A stretch of 44,066 nucleotides of DNA. It comes from an uncultured Verrucomicrobiota bacterium (GTDB lineage Bacteria > Verrucomicrobiota > Verrucomicrobiia > Verrucomicrobiales > Akkermansiaceae). Below the pieces are notes generated by a model that was not told where the DNA came from, did not search any database, and saw nothing but the letters and a program-made list of their open reading frames with translations. This document shows positions 35,360 to 42,995 of the stretch, one piece after another; position 1 is the stretch's first letter, and every line of letters starts with the position of its first letter. The position numbers and the translations under genes were made by a program. The stretch covers positions 1-44,066 of the forward strand of contig CALMKO010000293.1 of the NCBI GenBank assembly GCA_937867415.1, written 5' to 3'.

Positions 35360-37408
35360 ATGAAACCGCTTATTCAACGCTCGTCCGCCGTCCTTGTTAT
35401 GTCCGCAGCCCTTCTGCTAGGCATTTCTTCCACCTCCGTTGCCGAAACTGATGAGCCATGGGGAACTCCATACATCGGTGCGCAGATTTTCACCCAACCC
35501 GGCCAAACGAGTGAGGATATCGAGGGGTGGTTTCGCACGCTGAAAGAGAGTGACATGCCGTATTGCCGCATCCGGCTTGATGAAACGCACATGCGCAAGG
35601 CGGATGGTACTTGGGACTTCTCACTTTACGACACCACCTTTCAGATGGCGGACAAGTATGGTGTCAAGGTTCTGGCAGATTTGTTTCCGAAGGAGACGAC
35701 GGATTGGCGGCTTGCCAAGTTCCCACAGAGTAAGGCCCACCTGGAGGAATGGGCGGAGTATATCAAACAAATGGTGACCCGTTTTCAGAAACACCCGTCG
35801 CTCTATGCCTGGGTGTTGCAGAACGAACCCGGATCCTACGGGATGTATCCCAAAAGCGACTTGTCGGCTGAATTGATGGCCGAATGGCGCGCCGGGCTTG
35901 AAAAGACCACCTACAACAGCAAGGGATATGCCGGGACCAATGGTTTCGACGAGATGAACTTCCAGCGTTTTTACATCAGTTGGTATCTCAACTGGATTTC
36001 GCAGCAAATCCGTAAATACGACAAAGAGACCGAACTCCACGTCAACACCCATTCCATTTATGATAACCTGCCCGACTATGATTTCGCCGCGTGGCGGAAA
36101 TCCAACACCTTCCTGGGCGCTTCCTGTCATCCCAGCCTCCACTATAGCTATTTTGACCGGCCGCAGTTTCCGATGGCCGTCTCGCTCAACTGCGACATCA
36201 CACGGAAAGGTGCCGGACATCTCCCTTTCATCGTTACCGAACTCCAAGGCGGCAACAACACCTACAGCGGCATCCATGAAGTCTGCCCGACTCCCGAGGA
36301 AATCACCCAGTGGATCTGGACATCGGTCGGCAGCGGCGCGAAAGGGGTCGTCTTCTGGACCCTCAATCCAAGAGCAGTCGGTGGAGAGGCCGGCGAATGG
36401 GCAATGGTGAATTTCCAGCAGCAACCGTCAGATCGTTTGAAGGCTGCCAGTAACGCATCGAGGGAGTTGATCAAGAACAAGCAACTCTATGCCACGGCCA
36501 AACCGCTACTGGCCCCCGTCCATCTTCTTTTCGCCAAAGAATCCTTCTGGATGGAGACGGGGAAACAAGGTCGCCCGGGAGATGCGAAAGCTTCCGAAGG
36601 GCGCTTGGCGGGAGCGATGATCAAATCGGTTGCGGCGTGGTATGAAACCCTGCTGGAAAACGGCATCAATTGCCATGTCGCGGAGATGCAGGATTTCGAG
36701 TGGGGGAAACCCGACTACTCCGGCGAGACGATCATCCTGTCACACCAGTTGTCAGTTCCTTCGCGTGATTGGGAAAGACTCGGAAATTTTGTCAAAAACG
36801 GCGGCCGCCTGATCGTGGATGGCTTGACCTTCTTTTTTGACGAGAACCATTTCTCGGTCATGCAGGCCGGATTCCCGCTGCAGGACGTCATGGGCGGGTC
36901 CCTGCAGGAAGTCTTCACCAAACGCGGTGAGTTCTCATTGAAACTCGATGATGGTTCACAGCTCCCAGCAAATTTGTTCAAGGCCAGCCTTCATGTCACA
37001 ACGGGCAAGCCATTTGCAACTGAGGATGGCAAAGTGCTCGGCATGCGCAATTCCAAAGGCAAGGGCAGCACCGTCTGGATTCCTTCCATGCTCGGCATTG
37101 GTGCGCGGCAAGCGGGCAACGAACCGCTGTCCAAATGGTTGATGGGCGAGTTGGCATCCGATCTGGCGAAGTTCCCGATTCGCTTCAAGGAATGGCATTC
37201 GAAACTGTTGATGCGTACGATGAAAACCGACACCGGCTATCTCACGATCCTGGTCAATAAATCCACGGAAACGCACAATGTCCCATTGCTTCTGGCTCCA
37301 GCCAGCCTGAACCCATCGATTCGATTCGCCAATAAAGGTGGAACGGTTGCCGGTTCGGAAGTTCGTATCCACCCAGAAGAGACCATGGTCATCGAGTGGA
37401 AGCAATAG
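35360..37408 (+). CDS. secreted GH42-like clan GH-A glycosidase
   Basis: A 682-residue product starts at 35360 with signal peptide MKPLIQRSSAVLVMSAALLL; an ATG at 35339 would add seven residues and is also possible. The barrel has RIRLDETHMRKADGTWDFSL, predicted acid/base E156 in WVLQNEPGSYG and nucleophile E294 in IVTELQGGNN. A trimerisation-like domain follows (LENGINCHVAEMQDFEWG, FVKNGGRLIVDGL) and a small C-terminal domain ends VIEWKQ. It is distinct from the GH42 at 9095 and lacks the GVAYYPDHG opening, so I call it GH42-like only. It follows the GH39 trio closely and probably shares their transcript behind dyad copy 6. Confidence 0.78.
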   Translation: MKPLIQRSSAVLVMSAALLLGISSTSVAETDEPWGTPYIGAQIFTQPGQTSEDIEGWFRTLKESDMPYCRIRLDETHMRKADGTWDFSLYDTTFQMADKYGVKVLADLFPKETTDWRLAKFPQSKAHLEEWAEYIKQMVTRFQKHPSLYAWVLQNEPGSYGMYPKSDLSAELMAEWRAGLEKTTYNSKGYAGTNGFDEMNFQRFYISWYLNWISQQIRKYDKETELHVNTHSIYDNLPDYDFAAWRKSNTFLGASCHPSLHYSYFDRPQFPMAVSLNCDITRKGAGHLPFIVTELQGGNNTYSGIHEVCPTPEEITQWIWTSVGSGAKGVVFWTLNPRAVGGEAGEWAMVNFQQQPSDRLKAASNASRELIKNKQLYATAKPLLAPVHLLFAKESFWMETGKQGRPGDAKASEGRLAGAMIKSVAAWYETLLENGINCHVAEMQDFEWGKPDYSGETIILSHQLSVPSRDWERLGNFVKNGGRLIVDGLTFFFDENHFSVMQAGFPLQDVMGGSLQEVFTKRGEFSLKLDDGSQLPANLFKASLHVTTGKPFATEDGKVLGMRNSKGKGSTVWIPSMLGIGARQAGNEPLSKWLMGELASDLAKFPIRFKEWHSKLLMRTMKTDTGYLTILVNKSTETHNVPLLLAPASLNPSIRFANKGGTVAGSEVRIHPEETMVIEWKQ

Positions 37409-37442
37409 GACTTGCTGGGATCGAGGCGCTGAACCGCGAAAG

Positions 37443-37460
37443 ATGGCCCGATCAGGCCAT
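37443..37460. promoter_or_regulatory. 18-bp dyad operator, copy 7
   Basis: ATGGCCCGATCAGGCCAT has one mismatch to the consensus. The right flank (ACGAAAGTGC) is unrelated to the ATCCC leaders of copies 2-6, so the dyad is conserved on its own. It lies 142 bp before the propeller gene start at 37603 and 34 bp after the GH42-like gene. Confidence 0.8.
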
Positions 37461-37602
37461 ACGAAAGTGCTGGATTCTACTTTAAAAACTCTCACCGCGA
37501 GCCGAGGTCAGCCGGTCTGTTGGCAAACCGCTTCCTTCAACCACTTGAATCGGGGTGTTGCGAACCACTCAGGGCATTCACCCGTCCTTGAAAAAACAAA
37601 AA

Positions 37603-38580
37603 ATGAAAATTGCCAATGCCGTATTTGCAGCTCTTGTGCTGGTTCCATTGGGATTGAACGCCCAGCTTGCCGGGACGAGCCAACTCCCTCCTTCTAGCGG
37701 AATAGAGCGGCACCCTTTCATCTATGTAGGGGAGTGGGACAACCGTAATCCCAAGGCCCAGTCGATCTTCGTGGTGAGGGATGGCAAGGTGACATGGCAA
37801 TACTCGTTTCCCCTCTACCTCTGTCCTTTTGCGATTCAGGAATTCAGCGATGTAACCATGCTTCCGGATGGGAATATCCTGTATGCGTCCATGTCAGGCG
37901 CTGGGATCATAACCCCGGAAAAAAATCTGATCTGGCAGTTTCGATGCCCGGACAAAACCGAGACACACTCATGCCAGCCCGTCGGGAAAGATACGGTCAT
38001 CCTCGCATTGAACGGCGAGGTCGGAAAGGTGCTCATCATAGACACTGCGGAAAACACCATCTTGAAGGAATTCATCGTCCCGACCGCATCCACCTTTGCC
38101 CACTATCAGTTCCGCCGTGTTACGATGACACCGGGCGGGAAATCCTTCATGGTTGGCTTGCTCTCCGAGAAAAAAGTCATCGAAATGGATCTGGACGGGA
38201 AAGTGATCTGGTCCTGTGATGCTTCCTCCGCCTGGTCAGCCATCCGTTTGAAGAATGGAAACACCCTGATCTCCGGTGACGGCGAGGGATATACACGGGA
38301 AGTGAATGCAAACGGCGAAACCGTATGGGAATTCACCCAAAAGGACGCACCCTTCAAACTATATAACAACCAGACCGCTCGCCGATTGGCGAATGGAAAC
38401 ACCTTGATTTCCAATTGGGTTGCTGGAAACAAGAACATCGACGAATGGAAGACTTCAGTCCAAGCCTTCGTAGTCAATCCTGACAAGAAAGTCGTGTGGG
38501 CCTTGTCATCATGGGATAAGCCCGATCTCGGTCCCTGCACCAGCATCCAGCTTCTTGATGAACCGACGCACGCCGATTGA
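37603..38580 (+). CDS. secreted PQQ-like beta-propeller protein
   Basis: The start at 37603 opens a signal peptide (MKIANAVFAALVLVPLGLNA); an ATG at 37555 would precede it by 16 residues. The 325-residue product has at least four blade-like repeats, each with a L-x-x-G-N-T/I-L-I/Y strand and a closing V-x-W. Examples are MLPDGNILYASMSGAGIITP, LKNGNTLISGDGEGYTREVN and LANGNTLISNWVAGNK. Similar propellers occur in PQQ-like and arylsulfotransferase-like proteins, but I see no catalytic residues for either. It may bind or sense glycans, or support the DUF1080 enzyme two genes downstream. It is the first gene behind dyad copy 7. Confidence 0.7.
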   Translation: MKIANAVFAALVLVPLGLNAQLAGTSQLPPSSGIERHPFIYVGEWDNRNPKAQSIFVVRDGKVTWQYSFPLYLCPFAIQEFSDVTMLPDGNILYASMSGAGIITPEKNLIWQFRCPDKTETHSCQPVGKDTVILALNGEVGKVLIIDTAENTILKEFIVPTASTFAHYQFRRVTMTPGGKSFMVGLLSEKKVIEMDLDGKVIWSCDASSAWSAIRLKNGNTLISGDGEGYTREVNANGETVWEFTQKDAPFKLYNNQTARRLANGNTLISNWVAGNKNIDEWKTSVQAFVVNPDKKVVWALSSWDKPDLGPCTSIQLLDEPTHAD

Positions 38581-38635
38581 CGACCTCCACTTCTGCTCCC
38601 ATATCCACATCCAACATCCACAGAATCCCAACACC

Positions 38636-38983
38636 ATGTCAGATCCCCGCTTTGCCGTCGCCCAACTCGATGAAATTCCACCCATCCCCTGTCCTTGTGG
38701 TCAGGCCCGCCGCGCTTTCAAGGAAGACTGGAACACGCTGGCCACCGTCCATCTCACGGACATCCACGCGGACAGTCGCGCCCATTACCACAAGAAAATG
38801 ACAGAGATCTATATTGTGCTGGAGGGCGAAGGCCATCTTGAGGCGGATGGTGAGATCATCCCGCTCAAGCCGATGACCAGCGTGATGATTCGCCCGGGCT
38901 GCGTCCACCGTGCCGTCGGAAAACTTCGCATCATCAATGTGCCGATGCCTCCTTTCGATCCTGCCGACGAATTTGAAGTATAG
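38636..38983 (+). CDS. small single-domain cupin
   Basis: The start at 38636 gives a compact 115-residue cytosolic protein; a frame opening at 38555 overlaps the propeller gene and adds a non-conserved tail. Cupin motif 1 reads HYHKKMTEIYIVLEGEGHL, with two His and a Glu as metal ligands, and motif 2 reads PGCVHRAVGKL with the third His. Small cupins of this type often are sugar or sugar-phosphate isomerases, or mannose-6-phosphate-isomerase-like proteins. The lack of a signal peptide, between two exported proteins, suggests that it acts on imported product. Confidence 0.82.
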   Translation: MSDPRFAVAQLDEIPPIPCPCGQARRAFKEDWNTLATVHLTDIHADSRAHYHKKMTEIYIVLEGEGHLEADGEIIPLKPMTSVMIRPGCVHRAVGKLRIINVPMPPFDPADEFEV

Positions 38984-39006
38984 GATCGATTGAACTCCCA
39001 TCTCGG

Positions 39007-39978
39007 ATGATGACTACCCGATCCAACCTCATCAAGACCCCGTTGATTCTTCTGTGCCTGTCGGTATGCGGAGTCGCTTCCGGGGAGGTGTCCCTATTTG
39101 ACGGTAAAACCTTGGACGGTTGGGACGGGAACCGCGCGGTTTGGCGCGTCGAAGAGGGCGCGATCACCGGCGGGTCGATGCAGGGCAATCCGAACAATGA
39201 ATTCCTCACCACTGACAAACGGTATCGCAATTTCATTCTAAATCTGGATTACCGGATCGTCGGTAGCGATGGCTTCGTAAACGGAGGTATTCAGTTCCAT
39301 AGCGAACGGTTGAAGGACCCGGCTTACGAGATGATCGGATATCAAGCAGACGCGGGTCCAGAGCGCTCGGGGAACCTTTATGATGAATCCCGGCGTAGAA
39401 AAGCGCTGGTGGAGGCTGACAAGATGCTGGTCGCGCAGATCGAAAAGCCGGGCGATTGGAACCGTTTTGAAATCCGCTGCGAAGGTCCACGCATCCGCAT
39501 CACTCTCAACGACCGTTTGGTGGCTGACTACGTTGAAAAAGACCCGGCCATCCCGCTAGAAGGTCTCATTGCTCTTCAAATCCACGGCGACAACAAGGCA
39601 ATCGCCTCCTACCGCAACATTTCCATCGAAGTGCTGCCGGATGATGCCTCGGCGGAGGAGACCAAGCACCCGGCAAGCAGCAAGCTCGGTTTGGAAGCTG
39701 TGCCAGGTGGCTTCAGTGAAATCGAAAAACCCGATGACGAGACGCTTGCGGCCGCGCAATTCGCAGTTTCCGCGCGTGATCCGAATCTCAAGCTCAAAGA
39801 TATCGAAAAAATCGAGAAGCAGATCGTGGCAGGCACCAATTACAGGCTGACGATCATGGTTTCTGACCATGGCAAGGACCGCCGTGCATTAGCGCTTGTG
39901 CTTCGCAAACTGGACGGACAGCACGTGCTCACCTCGTGGAGGTGGGTCGAAGGGGCTTCCTCCGATGCCAAAAAGTAG
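39007..39978 (+). CDS. secreted DUF1080 (3-keto-glycoside hydrolase-like) domain fused to a cystatin-like domain
   Basis: The 323-residue product starts with a signal peptide (LIKTPLILLCLSVCGVASG). The DUF1080 lectin-like sandwich covers about residues 27-212: VSLFDGKTLDGWDGNRAVWR, NGGIQFHSER, GDWNRFEIRCEGPRIRI and RNISIEVLP. Some DUF1080 members hydrolyse 3-keto-glycosides. At about 232-318 a second domain reads VPGGFSEIEKPDDETLAAAQ, then FAV, then Q272-I-V-A-G276-T-N-Y and LTSWRW. This is the cystatin order: N-terminal G-G, helix with A-x-F-A-V, Q-x-V-x-G hairpin, and a Trp in the last loop. Cystatins inhibit papain-like cysteine proteases. The domain could protect the enzyme or have been reused for binding. 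It is 23 bp after the cupin gene. Confidence 0.82.
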   Translation: MMTTRSNLIKTPLILLCLSVCGVASGEVSLFDGKTLDGWDGNRAVWRVEEGAITGGSMQGNPNNEFLTTDKRYRNFILNLDYRIVGSDGFVNGGIQFHSERLKDPAYEMIGYQADAGPERSGNLYDESRRRKALVEADKMLVAQIEKPGDWNRFEIRCEGPRIRITLNDRLVADYVEKDPAIPLEGLIALQIHGDNKAIASYRNISIEVLPDDASAEETKHPASSKLGLEAVPGGFSEIEKPDDETLAAAQFAVSARDPNLKLKDIEKIEKQIVAGTNYRLTIMVSDHGKDRRALALVLRKLDGQHVLTSWRWVEGASSDAKK

Positions 39979-39990
39979 CGAAGGTCTGAT

Positions 39991-40014
39991 TCCGCCTGTG
40001 CGGATTGGCTTTCT
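39991..40014 (+). terminator. weak hairpin after the DUF1080-cystatin gene
   Basis: TCCGC at 39991-39995 pairs with GCGGA at 40000-40004 around a CTGT loop, followed by a pyrimidine-rich TTGGCTTTCTT. The stem is short and the T-run is interrupted, so termination is uncertain. Confidence 0.3.
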
Positions 40015-40057
40015 TCAGCTTCAAGATTCAATGCCTGATGTTCAAATCAAGCGGAAT

Positions 40058-40075
40058 ATGGCCTGAACGGGCCGT
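40058..40075. promoter_or_regulatory. 18-bp dyad operator, copy 8
   Basis: ATGGCCTGAACGGGCCGT keeps the left half intact and matches 15 of 18 positions overall. With one more base on each side (T…A) the symmetry extends. The leader is short: the next start is only 36 bp downstream, against about 90-235 bp elsewhere. The flanks are unrelated to copies 2-6. Confidence 0.7.
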
Positions 40076-40111
40076 ATCACGCATGGATTTATTTCGCCAT
40101 GATTTCTCCTG

Positions 40112-42031
40112 ATGAAGAGGATCGTTTACGGATTCATGACGGCACTGGCTTTGCAATCGGTGCTTGGTTCCGAAGCTGCGTTAGGTGAGGAAGCAAGGCC
40201 GCCTTCGGGCAGGATCCTTCATGTCAGTAAATCAGGAGTTGACTCGAATTCAGGTGCGCCTGAATCACCGTTACTCACCATCAATGCCGCCTCAAAAATC
40301 GCCATGCCGGGTGATGAGATCCTAGTGCATGAAGGAACCTACCGGGAATGGGTCAAGCCGGAGCGAGGTGGCACCAGCGAGGACAAGCGCATCGTCTATC
40401 GCGCCGTACCCGGGGCGAAAGTCTATCTGAAGGGATCGGAACAAGTGACCAACTGGGTCTTGCTTCAACCGGGGGTCTGGATGATCGAACTACCGAATAC
40501 CTTTTTTGGAGATTACAATCCATTCGCACTGAACATTTCCGGGGGGTGGCTTGAATACGGCAAGTGGCGTCATCGCGGCTGTGTTTACCTGAATGGAACC
40601 GCGTTTTTCGAGGTGGAATCCATCAATGAACTGGTGGCCACCAAGCACAGTTGGCAAGCCTATACGGATGATAAGAATACCACCATCCACGCCAACTTCG
40701 GGGAGGTGGATCCTAACCAGGAACTCGCGGAAATCAACGTGCGTGAGACTGTTTTCATGCCGGGCCGCTCAGGCTTGAACTACATCACCGTGGATGGTTT
40801 CCACATCAGCCAGGCCGCCACCAACTGGACACCTCCATCAGAAAAACTGCAGATGGGGGCGATCGGACCCAGGCTGGGGAAAAAATGGATCATCGAAAAT
40901 TGTAATATCTCCCACGCGAAATCAACGGGGATCGTGCTCGGTAGTTCACCCGGTGTGGATCATTCGGACATCGATGCCTACGGCGGACACTTGATCCGGG
41001 ACAATCACATCCATCATTGCGGTCAGGCGGGCATCATCGGCATCTATGGGGCCACCCGATCCACCATCACCGGGAATCTGATCGAGGAAATCAATTACTT
41101 GCGCGAGTTTGGCGGATGGGAAACGGCAGGGATCAAGTTCCATCATTCCGTGGATGTGGAGATCTCCAACAATCTGATCCGCGGGATCCGCAATTTGTTC
41201 GACTGCGCGGGATTCGGGATTTGGATCGACTTCGGAAATCAAGGCACCCGAATCTCAAGGAACATCTTCTATGATATTGATAACTACTGTGTCCATCTGG
41301 AGATGAATCATGGACCGATGCTGGTGGATCACAATGTCATCGTCGGTGACACCTTCAGTGTGGATGAGAAACGTGCGAATTTCTCCCAGCACAAGGGCGG
41401 TGTGAACACCAGCACGCACGGGGTCGTCTATGCGCACAATCTTTTTGTCGATGCGAACCAAGCATACTCCGAGTTCACCACCCGGAGTTCGACGTTTTTC
41501 AAGCCACATACCGCGATCACGGCAGGTAAAAGGGATGGGACGCATCGCGAGGACAAGTGGTTCAACAATATCTTCATCAGGCGGGGTCTGGACCGGATTC
41601 CCTACTTGCGATATGTTCCGGTACCCGGTGCAAGTTCGGCACTGAAGATCAACGTAGAGGATTTCATGGGCGCTCCCGACATGCTGGTTGACCATAATCT
41701 TTTTTTGGAAGGAGCCGGCTCCTCATCCTTCGGGGACGCGTACAGTGTGACCGACTCATCTCCAACCCAATTCAAGATTGAAAGCCGCCCGAACGGAGTG
41801 ACCCTGCAAGTCAATCTGAACGATTCCTTCAAGCGGGTGAAGTCACCCATGGTTGATAAAACACTGGCCGGCACGAATTCAATCACCGGCCAAACCATCG
41901 AAGATCAGAATGGAAATGCGATTACCGTCAATTCTGATTTCAATGGTAAAACTTTTGACAAGCCGGTCGTAGGCCCGCTTTCGGATCTTGCAGAAGGTGC
42001 CAATCGGATCTCATGGGATCTGGCTCATTGA
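40112..42031 (+). CDS. secreted right-handed parallel beta-helix protein
   Basis: The 639-residue product has a signal peptide (MKRIVYGFMTALALQSVLGS). It opens like many DUF1565-type helices (ILHVSKSGVDSNSGAPESPL, INAASKIAMPGDEILVHEGT). The helix body has regularly spaced N-N/N-x-I/H-x-I turns: IIENCNISHAKSTGIVLGSS, GHLIRDNHIHHCGQAGIIG, STITGNLIEEINY and VEISNNLIRGI. A C-terminal beta segment starts near residue 560. This fold occurs in pectate lyases, alginate epimerases and glycosidase families such as GH141. I cannot fix the reaction; GH141 would suit a rhamnogalacturonan II setting but is a guess. It is the first gene behind dyad copy 8. Confidence 0.78.
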   Translation: MKRIVYGFMTALALQSVLGSEAALGEEARPPSGRILHVSKSGVDSNSGAPESPLLTINAASKIAMPGDEILVHEGTYREWVKPERGGTSEDKRIVYRAVPGAKVYLKGSEQVTNWVLLQPGVWMIELPNTFFGDYNPFALNISGGWLEYGKWRHRGCVYLNGTAFFEVESINELVATKHSWQAYTDDKNTTIHANFGEVDPNQELAEINVRETVFMPGRSGLNYITVDGFHISQAATNWTPPSEKLQMGAIGPRLGKKWIIENCNISHAKSTGIVLGSSPGVDHSDIDAYGGHLIRDNHIHHCGQAGIIGIYGATRSTITGNLIEEINYLREFGGWETAGIKFHHSVDVEISNNLIRGIRNLFDCAGFGIWIDFGNQGTRISRNIFYDIDNYCVHLEMNHGPMLVDHNVIVGDTFSVDEKRANFSQHKGGVNTSTHGVVYAHNLFVDANQAYSEFTTRSSTFFKPHTAITAGKRDGTHREDKWFNNIFIRRGLDRIPYLRYVPVPGASSALKINVEDFMGAPDMLVDHNLFLEGAGSSSFGDAYSVTDSSPTQFKIESRPNGVTLQVNLNDSFKRVKSPMVDKTLAGTNSITGQTIEDQNGNAITVNSDFNGKTFDKPVVGPLSDLAEGANRISWDLAH

Positions 42032-42034
42032 TTC

Positions 42035-42976
42035 ATGGAACTGCCAACAACTCAACCCATGCAAAGCCGTCGCACCTTTCTCAATCATTCCGCTGCGTTG
42101 ATCGCCGGTTCGGCCATCGGACGGTATTCCGCTCATGCGGCTCCGGCGTTGAATGAAACGGCAGCACCGGCCCCCGAGATCAGTTTTTTCACGAAACCCT
42201 TGATAGGGCTTTCATTCGAGCGTCTGGGCGAGGCGCTGGCGGAAGTCGGAATTCACTCGATTGAAGCTCCAATCCGTCCCGGAGGACACGTGGAACCTGA
42301 GAAAGTGGAAGACGATCTACCCAAGCTGGTGGAGGTGCTCAGGAAATATGGTATCACCATTTCCATTCTAGCATCCGGTATCAACCGGATCGACCCGGCT
42401 ACGCATACTGAAAAAGTGCTACGGACCGCCAAGCAGCTTGGCATTGATAAGTATCGCATGGACTGGTATCGCTACGACACCGGGATGCCGATCTGGCCGC
42501 AACTGGATCGTGTCAGGCCTCAGCTTGCCGAGTTAGTGGCCGTGAGTAGGGAAATCGGCATCCTGCCGTGTTACCAGAATCATTCCGGCCAGTTTGTGGG
42601 GGCGGGCGTTTGGGACATGGCATGGCTCATGCAAGATTTCAAGAAAGAGGATCTGGCGTGGAGTTTCGATGTGATGCACGCGACGGTCGAAGGTGGCAAG
42701 TCATGGCCCACGGAACTGTCACTTGCGAGTGACCGCATGGCGATGGCCTTCTTTAAAAATTATGTCTGGCAGGGAAGGGATATCAAGCAGGTCCCGCTGG
42801 CGGACGGGGTGGTGGAGAAGTCTTATGTCAAAGTGCTCAGGAACCATGGCTTCAAGGGGCCGGTTTGCCTGCATGTCGAGTATTTGAAAGAGGGCGTCGG
42901 TGACCCGCAAGCACTTGCCACCGCTCTCACGGCCATCCGCACCGACCTTGCCACGCTCAAAGCGTGGTGGAGCTAG
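42035..42976 (+). CDS. Tat-exported xylose-isomerase-like TIM-barrel protein
   Basis: The start at 42035 lies three bases after the previous stop; an ATG at 42059 is a good alternative because it puts the twin-arginine motif (MQSRRTFLNHSAALIAGSAI) at the N-terminus. The rest is an AP-endonuclease-2/xylose-isomerase-like barrel with GLSFERLGEALAEVGIHSIE, YRMDWYRYD, YQNHSGQFVGAG (H and Q ligands), WSFDVMHATVEGG (D, H) and VCLHVEYLKEG (E). These residues fit a divalent-metal site. Such proteins are sugar isomerases, epimerases or keto-sugar lyases. Together with a DUF1080 gene two units away, a role in keto-sugar processing is possible (inference). Confidence 0.8.
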   Translation: MELPTTQPMQSRRTFLNHSAALIAGSAIGRYSAHAAPALNETAAPAPEISFFTKPLIGLSFERLGEALAEVGIHSIEAPIRPGGHVEPEKVEDDLPKLVEVLRKYGITISILASGINRIDPATHTEKVLRTAKQLGIDKYRMDWYRYDTGMPIWPQLDRVRPQLAELVAVSREIGILPCYQNHSGQFVGAGVWDMAWLMQDFKKEDLAWSFDVMHATVEGGKSWPTELSLASDRMAMAFFKNYVWQGRDIKQVPLADGVVEKSYVKVLRNHGFKGPVCLHVEYLKEGVGDPQALATALTAIRTDLATLKAWWS

Positions 42977-42995
42977 AAATACCAATTCCCTACTT

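Noticed and set aside
37603-38580. Arylsulfotransferase or PQQ-dependent dehydrogenase
   Set aside because: Propeller repeats are present but I see neither the catalytic histidines nor a PQQ-binding set of residues.
40112-42031. Pectate lyase
   Set aside because: The parallel beta-helix is clear, but the typical calcium-binding aspartates and catalytic arginine pattern of pectate lyases could not be recognised.
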